Notes: generated by a model not told the origin, from the letters alone. 64,000 bases of DNA from Streptomyces sp. NBC_01142 (GCF_026341125.1 NZ_JAPEOR010000002.1:1612001-1676000); one strand, 5' to 3'; positions 18,020 through 28,775 are shown, counted from the stretch's first letter. A program made the numbers and translations.

Positions 18020-19534
18020 TCAGCCCCTCCCCAGGAGCAGCCGGGCCTCGCCGACCGTGATCACGGAGCCGGTCACCAGGACGCCCGCACCGGCGAATTC
18101 GGACTCCTCCTCGGCGAGCGTGATCGCCGCCTCCAGCGCGTCGTCGAGGCGCGGCTCGACGACCACCCGGTCGTCGCCGAAGACCTCCACGGCGACCGCC
18201 GCCAACTCGTCGACGTCCATCGCCCGCTGGCTGGAATTCTGGGTGACGACGACCTCGGCGAAGATCGGCTCGAAGGCCTCGAGGAGGCCGCGGACGTCCT
18301 TCTCAGCGCTCGCGCCGACCACGCCGATCAGCCGGGAGAACCCGAACGACTCGGTGATGCCGGCGGCGCTCGCGCGGGCGCCCGCCGGGTTGTGCGCGGC
18401 GTCCAGGACGACCGTCGGGCTGCGGCGTACGACTTCGAGACGGCCGGGCGAGGCCACCGAGGCGAACGCCTTGCGGATCACGTCCATGTCCAGCGTGCGG
18501 GTCTGCTCGGCGCCGACGCCGAAGAACGCCTCGACCGCTGCGAGCGCCACCGCCGCGTTGTGCGCCTGGTGGGCTCCGTAGAGCGGAAGGAAGATCTCCT
18601 CGTACTCCCCGCCGAGCCCACGCAACGTCACCAGCTGGCCGCCCACCGCGACTTCACGGGCAACGACACCGAACTCCATGCCCTCGCGGGCCACGGTGGT
18701 GTCGACCTCGACGGCCTTCTTCAGCATCACCTGCGCGGCGTCCACCGGCTGCTGCGCCAGGATGACCGTCGCGCCCTGCTTGATGATCCCGGCCTTCTCC
18801 ACGGCGATCTCGGCGGGCGTGGAGCCGAGCCGGTCGGTGTGGTCGAGGTCAATGGGGGTGACCACGGCGACCGACGCGTCGATGACGTTGGTCGCGTCCC
18901 AGCTGCCGCCCATGCCGACCTCGACGACCGCGACGTCCACGGGCGCGTCGGCGAAGGCGGCGTACGCCATCCCGGTGAGCACCTCGAAGAAGGAGAGCCG
19001 GAAGTCCTGCGAGGAGTCGACCATCTCGATGTACGGCTTGATGTCGTTGTACGTCTCGATGAAGCGCTCGGCCTCGATCGGGGTGCCGTCCAGGCTGATC
19101 CGCTCGGTGATCGACTGGACGTGCGGCGAGGTGTACCGGCCGGTGCGCAGATCGAAGGCGGACAGCAGGGCCTCGATCATGCGGGCCGTGGACGTCTTGC
19201 CGTTGGTCCCGGTGATGTGGATCGAGGGGTACGCCCGCTGGGGCTCGCCCAGCACGTCCATCAGCGCCGCGATCCGGGAGACCGAGGGCTCCAGCTTGGT
19301 CTCGCCCCAGCGCCCGGCGAGCTCCTGCTCCACCGCGCGCAGCGCCTTGTCCACCTCCGGATCGGCGGGCCGGGCAGGCACAGCATCACCCTGGGGCGAC
19401 CCGGCCTGCGCACGCAGAGTGCGGCTGCCGGCCTCGATCACCGCCAGGTCGGGGTCGCGGTCCCGCGCTGCGTCGGCGGGCGATGTCTCGTCGGTGTCGG
19501 CGATCTCGTCAAGGGGGTCAGGCTGCTCACTCAC
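18020..19534 (-). CDS. folC: Folylpolyglutamate synthase / dihydrofolate synthase
   Basis: 504 aa, somewhat longer than the usual 430-450 because of an acidic, disordered N-terminus (residues 1-60, MSEQPDPLDEIADTDETSP). The Mur-ligase-like ATP site is SIHITGTNGKTSTARMIEAL, followed by TSPHVQSITERI, the Mg-binding VVEVGMGGSWDATNVID and VVLDAAHNPAGA. It adds glutamate to dihydropteroate or folates. The start is a GTG. The 525-bp region upstream contains a decayed mreB-like fragment in the opposite direction. Confidence 0.95.
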   Translation of the reverse strand: MSEQPDPLDEIADTDETSPADAARDRDPDLAVIEAGSRTLRAQAGSPQGDAVPARPADPEVDKALRAVEQELAGRWGETKLEPSVSRIAALMDVLGEPQRAYPSIHITGTNGKTSTARMIEALLSAFDLRTGRYTSPHVQSITERISLDGTPIEAERFIETYNDIKPYIEMVDSSQDFRLSFFEVLTGMAYAAFADAPVDVAVVEVGMGGSWDATNVIDASVAVVTPIDLDHTDRLGSTPAEIAVEKAGIIKQGATVILAQQPVDAAQVMLKKAVEVDTTVAREGMEFGVVAREVAVGGQLVTLRGLGGEYEEIFLPLYGAHQAHNAAVALAAVEAFFGVGAEQTRTLDMDVIRKAFASVASPGRLEVVRRSPTVVLDAAHNPAGARASAAGITESFGFSRLIGVVGASAEKDVRGLLEAFEPIFAEVVVTQNSSQRAMDVDELAAVAVEVFGDDRVVVEPRLDDALEAAITLAEEESEFAGAGVLVTGSVITVGEARLLLGRG

Positions 19535-19617
19535 GGGACCAGTCTACGGAGAAGCAGTGACAGGACGTTCGGCCCGCCCTCCTCGGGACCGTCGGCCCGG
19601 GTCCCCGGCTGTCCCGG

Positions 19618-19860
19618 CAGACTTGGCGATCAAGGAAACAGGGATCGGCCTCGGCACCGCCGGCGCCCTGTTCTACGCCCGTGGCCAGGGCATTGTGCTC
19701 AATGAACCGTCCGTGGCCACGGTCGGGGAGAGCGCCGGACGGCCCTCGCCGTCGGTATGCAGGCCGAGGAGACCATCGGCCGCACTCCGGGTTCGCTCAC
19801 CGCGATCCATCCGCTCAGGGACGGCGTGACCAGCGGCCACGAGGCCACGGGGCCGCCGAG
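19618..19860 (+). pseudogene. Decayed mreB-like gene fragment
   Basis: The plus strand encodes an N-terminal MreB segment split by a frameshift. The first part, from the GAC at 19620, reads LGTAGALFYARGQGIVLNEP, matching [20 protein letters not shown] of the intact MreB. After about 19735 the match moves to another frame: TALAVGMQAEETIGRTPG, then TAIHPLRDGV, matching [15 protein letters not shown] and [10 protein letters not shown]. Homology fades near 19860, about residue 80 of MreB. No good start or ribosome site precedes it and the ATPase domain is absent, so it cannot be functional as MreB. It sits between the divergently placed folC start and the valS terminator. Confidence 0.8.
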
Positions 19861-19896
19861 GCACGATCCGCCGTTGTGGCCGCAAGGCCGTGCGCG

Positions 19897-19917
19897 GTGC
19901 ACGGTGCACGGTGCACG
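19897..19917. repeat. Short tandem repeat, three 7-bp units
   Basis: The unit GTGCACG occurs three times without interruption directly after the mreB-like relic. It is probably slippage-derived; no function is evident. Confidence 0.8.
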
Positions 19918-20000
19918 GCAAGGCCGCTCACCCGGATGGTGGTGGGGGTGCCAGCGGGGTGTCCCTCGTCCGAGGTCTTCGGACCCGGGCACGGACACGA

Positions 20001-20030
20001 AAAGGCCCCGGACCGAGACCCGGGGCCTTT
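20001..20030 (-). terminator. valS terminator
   Basis: AAAGGCCCCGG (20001-20011) pairs with CCGGGGCCTTT (20020-20030), loop 8 nt, about 30 bp after the valS stop. On the minus strand it is followed by a T-rich stretch (TTTTCGTG). It also has a T-run on the plus strand, so it could be bidirectional. Confidence 0.8.
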
Positions 20031-20059
20031 CTGTGTTTCCGGGCGTTACGCCTGTGGCG

Positions 20060-22681
20060 TCACGCCTGCGGCAGGCTGTCCAGCTGCGCGGTGATCCGCG
20101 CGATGTCCTCCTCGGCCTTGGCGAGCCGGCCACGGATCTTGTCGACCACGTTGTCGGGGGCCTTGGCGAGGAACGCCTCGTTGCCGAGCTTCGCCAGCGC
20201 CTGGACCTTCTCCTTCTCGGCCGCGTCGCGGTCCTTCGTCAGACGCTTGCGCTCGGCGGCGACGTCGATCGTGCCGGACAGATCCAGCGCGACCGTGGCC
20301 CCCGCGACCGGGAGGGTCGCCGTGGCGCTGAAACCTTCGCCCTCCGGCTGAAGCCGGAGCAGCTGCCGGATGGCGGCCTCGTGCGGCGCGAGCTGAGTAC
20401 CGGACAGATCCAGGCGGGCCGGGACCTTCTGGCCGGGCTGCAGCCCCTGGTCGGAGCGGAACCGGCGGACCTCGGTGACAACCCGCTGGACCAGCTCGAT
20501 CTCCAGCTCGGCCGCCCTGTCGCGGAAGCCGCTGTCGCCCGGCCAGTCGGCGATGACAACCGACTCCTTGCCGGTGAGCGTGGTCCAGAGCGTTTCGGTG
20601 ACGAACGGAACGATCGGATGCAGCAGCCGCAGCGTGACATCCAGGACCTCGCCCAGGACGCGGCCGGAGACCTTGGCCTGCTCCCCGCCGGCGAAGTACG
20701 TCGTCTTGGAGAGCTCGACGTACCAGTCGAAGACCTCGTCCCACGCGAAGTGGTAGAGCGCGTCGGACAGCTTCGCGAACTGGTAGTCCTCGTAGAACGC
20801 GTCGACCTCGGCCACGGTCGCGTTGAGCCGGGAGAGGATCCACCGGTCGGCCGCCGACAACTGCTCGACGGGCGGCAGTTCACCTTCCACCGTCGCGCCG
20901 TTCATCAGCGCGAAGCGGGTCGCGTTCCAGATCTTGTTGGCGAAGTTGCGGGACGCCTGGACCCAGTCCTCGCCGATCGGGACGTCAACGCCCGGGTTGG
21001 CGCCGCGGGCCAGGGTGAACCGCACGGCGTCGGAGCCGTACGCGTCCATCCAGTCCAAGGGGTCCACCGCAGTGCCCGAGGACTTGGACATCTTCTTGCC
21101 GAACTGGTCGCGGACCAGACCCGTGAGCGCGATCGTGTGGAACGGCGGCTCGCCGTCCATCGCGTACAGACCGAACATCATCATCCGGGCGACCCAGAAG
21201 AAGATGATGTCGTGTCCGGTGAGGAGCACGTCGGTCGCGTAGAACTTCTCGAGGTCCGGGGTCTGTTCGGGCCAGCCGAGCGTCGAGAACGGCCACAGGG
21301 CCGAGGAGAACCAGGTGTCCAGGACATCCGGGTCCTGTGTCCAGCCGTCGCCGGCCGGCGCCTCGTCGTCCGGTCCGACACAGACGACCTGGCCCTCCGG
21401 CCCGTACCAGACGGGAATCCGGTGGCCCCACCACAGCTGGCGGGAGATACACCAGTCGTGCATGTTGTCGACCCAGTCGAAGTACCGCTTCGACATGTCC
21501 TGCGGGTGGATCTGGACCTTGCCGTCACGGACCGCGTCACCGGCGGCCTGGGCGAGGGGCCCGACCTTGACCCACCACTGCATGGACAGTCGCGGCTCGA
21601 GCGTCGTCTTGCAGCGCGAGCAGTGCCCGACGGAGTGCGTGTACGGACGCTTCTCGGCGACGATCCGTCCTTCGGCGCGCAGCGCGCCGACGATGGTGGA
21701 GCGGGCCTCGAAGCGGTCCAGTCCCTGGAAGGGCCCGTGGACCGTGATGACCCCGCGCTCGTCCATGACGGTCAGCGACTCGAGGTTGTGCCGCTGCCCG
21801 ATGGCGAAGTCGTTCGGGTCGTGCGCCGGAGTCACCTTGACCGCGCCGGTACCGAACTCCGGGTCGACGTGCGTGTCCGCGACGACGGGGATCGTGCGAT
21901 TGGTCAGCGGCAGCTTGATCTGCTTGCCGATGAGGTGCGCGTACCGCTCGTCGTCCGGGTGGACAGCGACAGCGGTGTCACCCAGCATCGTCTCGGCCCG
22001 GGTGGTCGCGACGACGAGCGTCTCGTCACCGTCGCCGTACTTGATGGAGACGAGCTCGCCGTCGTCGTCCTGGTACTCCACCTCGATGTCCGAGATGGCG
22101 GTCAGACAGCGCGGGCACCAGTTGATGATGCGCTCGGCGCGGTAGATCAGCTCGTCGTCGAACAGCCGCTTGAAGATGGTCTGGACGGCCTTGGACAGAC
22201 CCTCGTCCATGGTGAAGCGCTCGCGCGACCAGTCGACACCGTCGCCGAGACGCCGCATCTGGCCGAGGATCTTGCCGCCGTACTCTTCCTTCCACTGCCA
22301 GACGCGCTCGACGAAGTCCTCGCGCCCCAGGTCGTGACGGGAGACGCCCTCCTTGGCGAGCTCGCGCTCGACGACGTTCTGCGTGGCGATCCCGGCGTGG
22401 TCCATGCCCGGCAGCCAGAGCGCCTCGTACCCCTGCATCCGCTTGCGACGGGTGAGGGCGTCCATGAGCGTGTGCTGGAAGGCGTGGCCCAGGTGCAGGC
22501 TGCCCGTGACGTTCGGCGGCGGGATGACGATGGTGTACGGCGGCTTCTCGCTCTTGGGGTCGGCCGCGAAGTAACCGCGCTCTACCCAGCGCTCGTACAG
22601 CTTCCCCTCTACCTCGGCCGGCGCGTACTGGGTCGGCAGTTCGGGGTTGCTGGCTGGCTGCTGCTGAGCGTTCTCGGTCAC
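20060..22681 (-). CDS. valS: Valyl-tRNA synthetase
   Basis: 873 aa class I synthetase from a GTG start. HIGH is present as HLGH (residues 63-66) in [17 protein letters not shown] and KMSKS as KKMSKSSGT near residue 530. The editing domain lies between them ([17 protein letters not shown], then [16 protein letters not shown]). The C-terminal coiled coil ([20 protein letters not shown]) that binds tRNA is complete. It charges tRNA-Val. It is a single gene with its own terminator; the promoter region is shared with the divergent PQGY-rich protein gene. Confidence 0.97.
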   Translation of the reverse strand: MTENAQQQPASNPELPTQYAPAEVEGKLYERWVERGYFAADPKSEKPPYTIVIPPPNVTGSLHLGHAFQHTLMDALTRRKRMQGYEALWLPGMDHAGIATQNVVERELAKEGVSRHDLGREDFVERVWQWKEEYGGKILGQMRRLGDGVDWSRERFTMDEGLSKAVQTIFKRLFDDELIYRAERIINWCPRCLTAISDIEVEYQDDDGELVSIKYGDGDETLVVATTRAETMLGDTAVAVHPDDERYAHLIGKQIKLPLTNRTIPVVADTHVDPEFGTGAVKVTPAHDPNDFAIGQRHNLESLTVMDERGVITVHGPFQGLDRFEARSTIVGALRAEGRIVAEKRPYTHSVGHCSRCKTTLEPRLSMQWWVKVGPLAQAAGDAVRDGKVQIHPQDMSKRYFDWVDNMHDWCISRQLWWGHRIPVWYGPEGQVVCVGPDDEAPAGDGWTQDPDVLDTWFSSALWPFSTLGWPEQTPDLEKFYATDVLLTGHDIIFFWVARMMMFGLYAMDGEPPFHTIALTGLVRDQFGKKMSKSSGTAVDPLDWMDAYGSDAVRFTLARGANPGVDVPIGEDWVQASRNFANKIWNATRFALMNGATVEGELPPVEQLSAADRWILSRLNATVAEVDAFYEDYQFAKLSDALYHFAWDEVFDWYVELSKTTYFAGGEQAKVSGRVLGEVLDVTLRLLHPIVPFVTETLWTTLTGKESVVIADWPGDSGFRDRAAELEIELVQRVVTEVRRFRSDQGLQPGQKVPARLDLSGTQLAPHEAAIRQLLRLQPEGEGFSATATLPVAGATVALDLSGTIDVAAERKRLTKDRDAAEKEKVQALAKLGNEAFLAKAPDNVVDKIRGRLAKAEEDIARITAQLDSLPQA

Positions 22682-22766
22682 GGGCTCAGTTTAGAGGTGT
22701 CACAGGGCCGTACTGAAACTGGAATGTTCGGTAACGGTGTGACCCCTGCCGCCCCACGACATTGGC

Positions 22767-22800
22767 GGTTGGGTCAGGATGTTCGGACGACATAAGTATC
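22767..22800 (+). promoter_or_regulatory. Putative promoter of the PQGY-rich protein gene
   Basis: A TTGGGT and a TAAGTA hexamer lie about 18 bp apart just before the GGAGGGG ribosome site. The short leader (about 20 nt) would be typical. Inferred by eye only. Confidence 0.3.
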
Positions 22801-22817
22801 TGGAGGGGAACGTAGTA

Positions 22818-23792
22818 ATGAGCCACAACCAGCCGGGCCCGTACGGCGGCCAGCCTCAGCAGCCCGGACCGTACGGTCAGCCGGGTCCCTACGGCCAGCA
22901 GCCGCCGCAGGCCCCGCAGCCCGGCTACGGGTACCCGCAACAGCAGCCTCCGCTGCAGCCGGGCTACGGATACCCCCAGCAGCCCCCGCAGGGCGTTCCG
23001 CCGCAGCAGCAGCCGGGCCAGTGGGGCCAGCCGCAACAGCCGGGCCCCTACGGCCAGCAGCCCCAGTACGGCGCGGGCGGCCCCGGCGGCTACATGCCGC
23101 CCCCGCCGGCGGCCCCGAAGAAGAAGACGGGCCTGATCATCGGCGCGGTGGTCGTGGCGCTCGCGGTGATCGGCGGCGGGGTGTACTTCCTGGTGGGGGG
23201 TGGCGGCGCCTCGATCGCCGACGACGGGCCGCACAAGCTGACGACGCCGGCGACAGTGCTCGGCGGCGAGTACAAGAAGACGGACAGCAGCAGTTCGTCC
23301 GGCAACGACCTCGAGGACGCCGCGAAGTGGGGCGTCAAGAACGGCAAGGAGATCAGCGCCCAGTACGAGTCGGGTGACAAGAGCAACCCGCTGACCCAGA
23401 AGTTGCTGACCTTCGGCGGCGTCTACGGGGAGATCGACGACCCGGAGAAGGTCGTCGACGCATTCTTCGCCCACATGAAGGCGGAGTCCGAGAAGGACAA
23501 GGACGACAAGGCGGAGCTGGTCGGCAGCCCGAAGTCGTACGAGCCGGACGAGCTCGAGGGTGCCGTCCTGAAGTGCCAGGAGATCAAGGGCCCTGGCCCT
23601 GGGGCCGGGGCTTCCGGAGGCACCGGCCCCAAGGACGTCACGGTCACCATGTGTGCATGGGGCGACCACAGCACGATGGGCATGGTGATTCCTGTCGACG
23701 TCGCCGGCATGATGGGTGGCAAGGCCAGTTCGCCGGAGCAGGCCGCGAGCCTCACCGCCAAGCTGCGCAACGACGTTCGCGTCAAGGCCTAG
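22818..23792 (+). CDS. PQGY-rich single-pass membrane protein, unknown function
   Basis: 324 aa from the ATG at 22818 with a strong GGAGGGG site; an upstream in-frame ATG lacks one. Residues 1-100 are a low-complexity Pro/Gln/Gly/Tyr domain with repeats such as GPYGQ and [11 protein letters not shown] at about 101-103 precedes one transmembrane helix (about 105-126, [19 protein letters not shown]), giving an N-in topology with an external domain of about 195 residues. That domain has two Cys (in LKCQEIKG and TMCAWGDH) that could form a disulfide. Similar domain layouts are frequent in Streptomyces surface proteins. No enzyme motif is seen. Confidence 0.85.
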   Translation: MSHNQPGPYGGQPQQPGPYGQPGPYGQQPPQAPQPGYGYPQQQPPLQPGYGYPQQPPQGVPPQQQPGQWGQPQQPGPYGQQPQYGAGGPGGYMPPPPAAPKKKTGLIIGAVVVALAVIGGGVYFLVGGGGASIADDGPHKLTTPATVLGGEYKKTDSSSSSGNDLEDAAKWGVKNGKEISAQYESGDKSNPLTQKLLTFGGVYGEIDDPEKVVDAFFAHMKAESEKDKDDKAELVGSPKSYEPDELEGAVLKCQEIKGPGPGAGASGGTGPKDVTVTMCAWGDHSTMGMVIPVDVAGMMGGKASSPEQAASLTAKLRNDVRVKA

Positions 23793-23808
23793 CCAAAGCA
23801 CTCAACAC

Positions 23809-23848
23809 GAAGGGGCGCCCGGCCAGTTCACTGGCCGGGCGCCCCTTC
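23809..23848. terminator. Bidirectional terminator between convergent genes
   Basis: An 18-bp perfect stem (GAAGGGGCGCCCGGCCAG, 23809-23826, with its complement at 23831-23848) and a TTCA loop separate the PQGY-rich gene from clpX, which ends 18 bp further on. Confidence 0.9.
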
Positions 23849-23865
23849 GGCTTATGCAGCAACCG

Positions 23866-25158
23866 CTACGCGGACTTCTCGTGGCGGCCGTCGTTCTTCA
23901 CGATCCGCGGCTCCCGCGGAACCAGCGTCGGGTTCACGTTGTTGTGGACCACGTCCTCCGTGATGACCACGCGGGCCACGTCCTTGCGGGACGGGACCTC
24001 GTACATCACCGACATCAGGACCTCTTCCATGATGGCCCGCAGGCCACGCGCGCCGGTGCCCCGCAGGATCGCCTGGTCCGCGATGGCCTCCAGCGCCGGG
24101 CGGTCGAAGTCCAGCTCCACGCCGTCCAGTTCGAACAGGCGCTGGTACTGCTTCACCAGCGCGTTCCGCGGCTCGACCAGGATCTGGAGGAGTGCCTCGC
24201 GGTCGAGGTTGTGGACCGAGGTGAGGACCGGGAGGCGGCCGATGAACTCCGGGATCATCCCGAACTTCACCAGGTCCTCCGGCATGACCTCCTGGAACTG
24301 GTCGCTCGCCTCGATCTCGCGCTTGGAGCGGATGGTGGCTCCGAAGCCGATGCCCTTCGCGCCCGCCCGCGACTCGATGATCTTCTCGAGGCCGGCGAAC
24401 GCGCCGCCCACGATGAAGAGCACGTTCGTCGTGTCGATCTGGATGAACTCCTGGTGCGGGTGCTTGCGGCCGCCCTGGGGCGGGACGGAGGCCGTCGTGC
24501 CCTCCAGGATCTTCAGCAGCGCCTGCTGGACGCCCTCGCCCGACACATCCCGAGTGATCGACGGATTCTCGCTCTTACGGGCGACCTTGTCGATCTCGTC
24601 GATGTAGATGATCCCGGTCTCGGCCTTCTTGACGTCGTAGTCGGCCGCCTGGATCAGCTTCAGCAGGATGTTCTCGACGTCCTCGCCGACGTAACCCGCC
24701 TCCGTCAGCGCCGTCGCGTCGGCGATGGCGAACGGGACGTTGAGCATGCGGGCCAGGGTCTGCGCGAGGAGCGTCTTGCCCGAACCGGTGGGGCCGAGCA
24801 GGAGGATGTTGGACTTCGCGAGCTCGATCGCGTCGTCGCGGCTCGCACCGCCGCCGTTCTCGCCGGCCTGGACGCGCTTGTAGTGGTTGTACACCGCGAC
24901 CGAGAGGGCCTTCTTCGCGGGCTCCTGCCCGACGACGTACCCCTCGAGGAACTCGTAGATCTCGCGCGGCTTGGGGAGTTCCTCCCACCGCACCTCGGAG
25001 GTCTCTGCGAGCTCCTCCTCAATGATCTCATTGCAGAGGTCGATGCACTCGTCGCAGATGTACACACCCGGGCCTGCGATGAGCTTCTTCACCTGCTTCT
25101 GGCTCTTTCCGCAGAACGAGCACTTGAGCAGGTCGCCGCCATCACCGATGCGTGCCAC
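23866..25158 (-). CDS. clpX: ATP-dependent Clp protease ATP-binding subunit ClpX
   Basis: 430 aa from the GTG at 25156-25158 ([13 protein letters not shown]), with AAGGGGAAG ahead; the frame is open further up but the extra residues are not ClpX-like. The N-terminal zinc domain shows CSFCGKSQ and CDECIDLC (four Cys). The AAA+ module has Walker [13 protein letters not shown], Walker [11 protein letters not shown], and the ClpP-contact loop near [11 protein letters not shown] is followed by [11 protein letters not shown]. ClpX unfolds substrates for ClpP. It lies about 150 bp downstream of clpP2, which is itself coupled to clpP1. Confidence 0.96.
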   Translation of the reverse strand: MARIGDGGDLLKCSFCGKSQKQVKKLIAGPGVYICDECIDLCNEIIEEELAETSEVRWEELPKPREIYEFLEGYVVGQEPAKKALSVAVYNHYKRVQAGENGGGASRDDAIELAKSNILLLGPTGSGKTLLAQTLARMLNVPFAIADATALTEAGYVGEDVENILLKLIQAADYDVKKAETGIIYIDEIDKVARKSENPSITRDVSGEGVQQALLKILEGTTASVPPQGGRKHPHQEFIQIDTTNVLFIVGGAFAGLEKIIESRAGAKGIGFGATIRSKREIEASDQFQEVMPEDLVKFGMIPEFIGRLPVLTSVHNLDREALLQILVEPRNALVKQYQRLFELDGVELDFDRPALEAIADQAILRGTGARGLRAIMEEVLMSVMYEVPSRKDVARVVITEDVVHNNVNPTLVPREPRIVKNDGRHEKSA

Positions 25159-25305
25159 GAGGTGCTTCCCCTTCGCCTGGGAGCAGCTTGGTTCAGCCGA
25201 CTCCTGGTGCCTCATATCCGACGGTACCTTGCCGGGGCCCCCGTTCGGGCCCCCCTTGGCGCGGTTCACATTTGTCGTGCACCGCGCCAAGGCCGCCGCA
25301 GCGGT

Positions 25306-25989
25306 TCAGGCGGCCGCTGCGGCCGTGCTCTTGCGGGTGGAGACGATCTGGTCGACGAGGCCGTACGCGAGCGCACCCTCGGCGGTCAGGATCTTGTCGC
25401 GCTCGATGTCGTCGCGGACCTTCTCGATCGGCGTGGTGGAGTGCTTGGCCAGCATCTCCTCCAGCTGCTCGCGCATACGCAGGATCTCGTTGGCCGCGAT
25501 CTCCAGGTCCGAGAGCTGCTCACGGCCGGTCTGCGAGGACGGCTGGTGGATCAGCACGCGGGCGTGCGGCAGGGCCATCCGCTTGCCGGGCGTACCGGCG
25601 GCGAGCAGCACGGCCGCGGCGGAGGCCGCCTGGCCCATGCACACCGTCTGGATGTCCGGCTTCACGAACTGCATCGTGTCGTAGATGGCAGTCAGCGCGG
25701 TGAAGGAGCCACCCGGGCTGTTGATGTAGATGGAGATGTCACGGTCCGGGTCCATCGACTCCAGGCACAGCAGCTGCGCCATGACGTCGTTGGCGGAGGC
25801 GTCGTCGATCTGCACGCCGAGGAAGATCACGCGCTCCTCGAAGAGCTTCGCGTACGGGTCGTACTCGCGCACGCCCTGCGAGGTGCGCTCCACGAAGCGC
25901 GGGATGACGTAGCGGTTGTCCACCTGCGGGCCGGTGTAGAGGCCGCTTGCGGAGGCGTTGGGGAGGTTGCTCATGTCGGTGTTCACCAT
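25306..25989 (-). CDS. clpP2: ATP-dependent Clp protease proteolytic subunit ClpP2
   Basis: 227 aa serine protease. Catalytic residues are visible: Ser123 in GQAASAAAV, His148 in VLIHQP, and an Asp in the [13 protein letters not shown] helix. The N-terminus is ambiguous: ATG 25987-25989 ([10 protein letters not shown]), the adjacent GTG 25984-25986, or ATG 25972-25974 ([11 protein letters not shown]) with a better-spaced GGTGA. Processing removes this part in relatives. In Streptomyces ClpP1 and ClpP2 assemble into one mixed tetradecamer with ClpX or ClpC. Confidence 0.94.
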   Translation of the reverse strand: MVNTDMSNLPNASASGLYTGPQVDNRYVIPRFVERTSQGVREYDPYAKLFEERVIFLGVQIDDASANDVMAQLLCLESMDPDRDISIYINSPGGSFTALTAIYDTMQFVKPDIQTVCMGQAASAAAVLLAAGTPGKRMALPHARVLIHQPSSQTGREQLSDLEIAANEILRMREQLEEMLAKHSTTPIEKVRDDIERDKILTAEGALAYGLVDQIVSTRKSTAAAAA

Positions 25990-26047
25990 CCTGGTGGCGT
26001 TCTGCGGGCTGGGGAGACTGGGGGCGCTGACTGCCTGGCGCAAAGGC

Positions 26048-26665
26048 TCAGGCGCCGGTGCCGCCGCCGCCCGGAACGCCCGATGCGGAGGCCATGATCT
26101 CGTCGATGAGGCCGTACGCCTTGGCCTCTTCAGCGGTGTACCAGCGGTCGCGGTCACCGTCGCGGATGATCGTCTCGACGGTCTGACCGGAGTGCTGGGC
26201 GGTGATCTCCGCCATGCGCTTCTTCGTACGGAGCAGGTACTCGGCCTGGATCTTGATGTCCGAGGCGGTACCGCCGAGGCCGGCCGATCCCTGGTGCATG
26301 AGGATGTCGGTGTTGGGGAGCGCGAAGCGCTTCCCGGCGGCGCCACCGGTCAGCAGGAACTGACCCATCGAGGCCGCCATGCCCATACCGATGGTCACCA
26401 CGTCGTTCGGGATGTACTGCATGGTGTCGTAGACCGCCATGCCGGCTGTCACCGAGCCACCGGGGCTGTTGATGTAGAGGTAGATGTCCTTGTCCGGCTC
26501 GGCGGCCAGGAGGAGCATCTGCGCCGTGATCTTGTTGGCGATGTCGTCGTCGACCTGCTGGCCGAGGAAGATGATCCGCTCGCCGAGCAGCCGGTTGTAG
26601 ACATGGTCGCCGAGGCCACCACCGATGGACGGCTCACCCGCGGCGTAAGGCATCAGATTCGTCAC
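26048..26665 (-). CDS. clpP1: ATP-dependent Clp protease proteolytic subunit ClpP1
   Basis: 205 aa from the GTG at 26663-26665 ([13 protein letters not shown]) behind AGGTGG. Ser99 ([10 protein letters not shown]), His124 (ILMHQG) and Asp in [12 protein letters not shown] make the triad. It is first of the clpP1-clpP2 operon, with clpX following in the same direction. A ClgR-type box sits 130 bp upstream. Loss of clpP1 in S. lividans blocks aerial growth, and clpP1P2 is activated by ClgR, itself a Clp substrate; both are published for Streptomyces. Confidence 0.95.
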   Translation of the reverse strand: MTNLMPYAAGEPSIGGGLGDHVYNRLLGERIIFLGQQVDDDIANKITAQMLLLAAEPDKDIYLYINSPGGSVTAGMAVYDTMQYIPNDVVTIGMGMAASMGQFLLTGGAAGKRFALPNTDILMHQGSAGLGGTASDIKIQAEYLLRTKKRMAEITAQHSGQTVETIIRDGDRDRWYTAEEAKAYGLIDEIMASASGVPGGGGTGA

Positions 26666-26797
26666 GTATCCACCTGCTCGTCTCTGACGGCTCCGGCGCC
26701 GTCTCAGCGTCTTCGTACTGGGGGCGGGGACTGCTCTGCCCTCGTATTCATGGACCCTAACGCGCAGGTGGGACAACGCCATCCCGCTTCCCGAACT

Positions 26798-26811
26798 GTT
26801 CGCTCGGAGCG
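26798..26811 (-). promoter_or_regulatory. ClgR-type operator upstream of clpP1
   Basis: The sequence GTTCGCTCGGAGCG matches exactly the published ClgR motif GTTCGC-N5-GCG. It lies 133 bp upstream of the clpP1 GTG, in the correct gap for control of clpP1P2 by the Clp gene regulator. Confidence 0.75.
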
Positions 26812-26894
26812 CAAGGTGACCGGGGGCGCAAGGGATCTCTGCGGGGCGCTCACCGCACCGCCGCAGTCGGCGGTACGAGGGCGCCGGGAAAGCG

Positions 26895-26933
26895 CGTCGG
26901 GCTCCGGGCGCGTGGTGCGTCCGGAGCCCGACG
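26895..26933 (-). terminator. tig terminator
   Basis: CGTCGGGCTCCGG (26895-26907) and CCGGAGCCCGACG (26921-26933) form a perfect 13-bp stem, 18 bp after the tig stop. It isolates tig from the clpP1 promoter region. Confidence 0.85.
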
Positions 26934-26951
26934 TGAGAGTCAGCGCGAGGC

Positions 26952-28367
26952 TCAGGCCTCGTTCTTCTCCGCCTTCTCGGCGTCCGCGTCGGCGTCACTG
27001 TCGACGGCAGCGTCGGCGTCGGCGGTCTCGGCGGCGGCCTCGGCCGTCTCCTCCTCGTCGTCCTCGAGGTCGACGGTCTCACCGTTGGTGTCGGTGACCT
27101 TGGCGGCCTCGACGACCACGGCGAGCGCCTTGCCGCGGGCGACCTCGCCGACGAGCATCGGCACCTGGCCGCCCTCGACGACGGCCTGGGCGAACTGGTC
27201 CGGGCTCATGCCGGAGGAAGCCGCACGCCGCATGAGGTGCTCGGTGAGCTCCTCCTGGTTGACGTTCAGCTTCTCCTTGTTGACGAGCTCGTCGAGGATG
27301 AACTGGGTCTTGATGCCCTTGACCGCCTGCTCCTTGGTCTCGGCATCGAACTCTTCCTCGGTCTTGCCCTGGATCTCCAGGTACTTGGCGAGGTCGAGGC
27401 CCATCTGGCCCAGCTGGTGGTTCACGAGGTTGTGCTTGCGGGTGTTGATCTCGTCCTCGAGAAGCTTCTCGGGGATCGGCACCTCGGCCAGCTTCAGCAG
27501 CTCCTCCAGGACGCGCTCCTGCGCCTGGGTGGCCTGGTCGTACTGCTTCATGTTCTCGAGACGCTTGCGGCTGTCCGCCGTCAGCTCCTCGAGGGTGTCG
27601 AACTCGCTGGCCATCTGCGCGAAGTCGTCGTCGAGCTCGGGGAGCTCACGGGCGGCGACGGCGGTGACCTTGACGGTGACCTCCGCCTCCTTGCCCTCGG
27701 CGCTGCCGCCCTTGAGCTCGGAGGTGAAGGTGGCCTCGCCGTCGGCCTCCAGGCCGGTGACCGCGTCGTCGATGCCCTCGAGCAGCTCGCCGGAGCCGAT
27801 CGTGTACTGGACGCCACTGGCGACGCCGTCCTCGAGGACCTCGCCGTCGACCTTGGCCTCGAGGTCGATCGTCACGATGTCGCCCTCGGTGGCGGCGCGC
27901 TCGACCGGGTTGGTGGAGGCGAAGCGCCCACGCAGCTCCTCAACGGCCTTCTCGACGTCCTCGTCGCTGACCTCGACGGCGTCGACGGTGACCTCGATGC
28001 CGGAGTAGTCCGGGATCTCGATGACCGGGCGGATGTCGACCTCGGCGGTGAAGGCCAGCGTCTCGCCGTCCTTCAGCTCGGTGATGTCGACCTCGGGCTG
28101 GCCGAGCGGGTTGAGCTCGGCCTCGTTGACCGCCTCGGTGTAGAACTTCGGGAGGGCGTCGTTGACAGCCTCCTCCAGCACCGCACCACGGCCGAACCGC
28201 TGGTCGATCACTCGGGCCGGGATCTTGCCCTTACGGAAGCCCTTGACCGTGACCTGCTGGTTGATCTTCTTGTACGCCGCGTCGAGGCTGTCCTTGAGCT
28301 CCTCGAAGGGCACCTCGACAGTGAGCCGAACCCGAGTCGGGTTCAGGGTCTCCACGGCGCTCTTCAC
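26952..28367 (-). CDS. tig: Trigger factor, ribosome-associated chaperone
   Basis: 471 aa from the GTG at 28365-28367 ([15 protein letters not shown]) with AGGAG 9 bp ahead. The ribosome-binding motif lies in the N-terminal domain ([19 protein letters not shown], the GFRxGKxP signature). A PPIase/FKBP-like domain follows (about 160-245), then a helical chaperone domain. The last 45 residues are an acidic Asp/Glu/Ala tail ([18 protein letters not shown]) typical of actinomycete trigger factors. It shields nascent chains. The neighbourhood tig-clpP-clpX is widely conserved. Confidence 0.95.
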   Translation of the reverse strand: MKSAVETLNPTRVRLTVEVPFEELKDSLDAAYKKINQQVTVKGFRKGKIPARVIDQRFGRGAVLEEAVNDALPKFYTEAVNEAELNPLGQPEVDITELKDGETLAFTAEVDIRPVIEIPDYSGIEVTVDAVEVSDEDVEKAVEELRGRFASTNPVERAATEGDIVTIDLEAKVDGEVLEDGVASGVQYTIGSGELLEGIDDAVTGLEADGEATFTSELKGGSAEGKEAEVTVKVTAVAARELPELDDDFAQMASEFDTLEELTADSRKRLENMKQYDQATQAQERVLEELLKLAEVPIPEKLLEDEINTRKHNLVNHQLGQMGLDLAKYLEIQGKTEEEFDAETKEQAVKGIKTQFILDELVNKEKLNVNQEELTEHLMRRAASSGMSPDQFAQAVVEGGQVPMLVGEVARGKALAVVVEAAKVTDTNGETVDLEDDEEETAEAAAETADADAAVDSDADADAEKAEKNEA

Positions 28368-28545
28368 GGTTCGGTCTCCTTGGTGGCTGATTCTGGGGTT
28401 CTGCTGCGTCCGCCGCACTGGAGGCGGCTCAGCGGATTCGGCCCGGCTCTTCGTCAGACTCGTCAGACACACGGGCACGCAGTTTGCATAGTAGCCGCAA
28501 GCAGGATGCGCCCCACAACGCGATCTTGAAGGGCGATGGTGATGG

Positions 28546-28622
28546 TGGTCGGGGTGGCCGGATTCGAACCGACGACCTTCCGCTCCCAAAGCGGACGCGC
28601 TACCAAGCTGCGCCACACCCCG
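28546..28622 (-). tRNA. tRNA-Pro (anticodon TGG)
   Basis: The minus strand from 28622 folds as a tRNA: acceptor CGGGGTG pairs with CACCCCG, D-stem with TAGCGC, anticodon loop CTTTGGGA giving UGG, and T-loop GGTTCGAATCC. The discriminator is A and the 3' CCA is encoded (28546-28548). It is divergent from tRNA-Gly with a 153-bp gap that must carry both promoters. Confidence 0.96.
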
Positions 28623-28775
28623 TCGGTGCGACACGTAGGGTACATGCCCGCAGGCAGTGCGGCTGCCGCATTCTCCGGGAGGGGCACCGAGCCGGAACGG
28701 GGTGTGCGCCGACGGGTGAGGACCCGCTACGATGCTCTTCGTACCGCGGCCCTCGTGACCTGCGGTGCGACGCTT

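Noticed and set aside
19897..19917. CRISPR-like repeats
   Set aside because: Three 7-bp tandem units without spacers; no other spaced repeats in the window, so no CRISPR array.
19757..22795. 1012-residue plus-strand open frame opposite valS
   Set aside because: Only its first 35 codons have meaning, as the second half of the mreB-like relic; the rest mirrors valS.
25159..25290. N-terminal extension of ClpX
   Set aside because: The extra 44 residues are not ClpX-like, and the GTG at 25158 begins the conserved [13 protein letters not shown] sequence.
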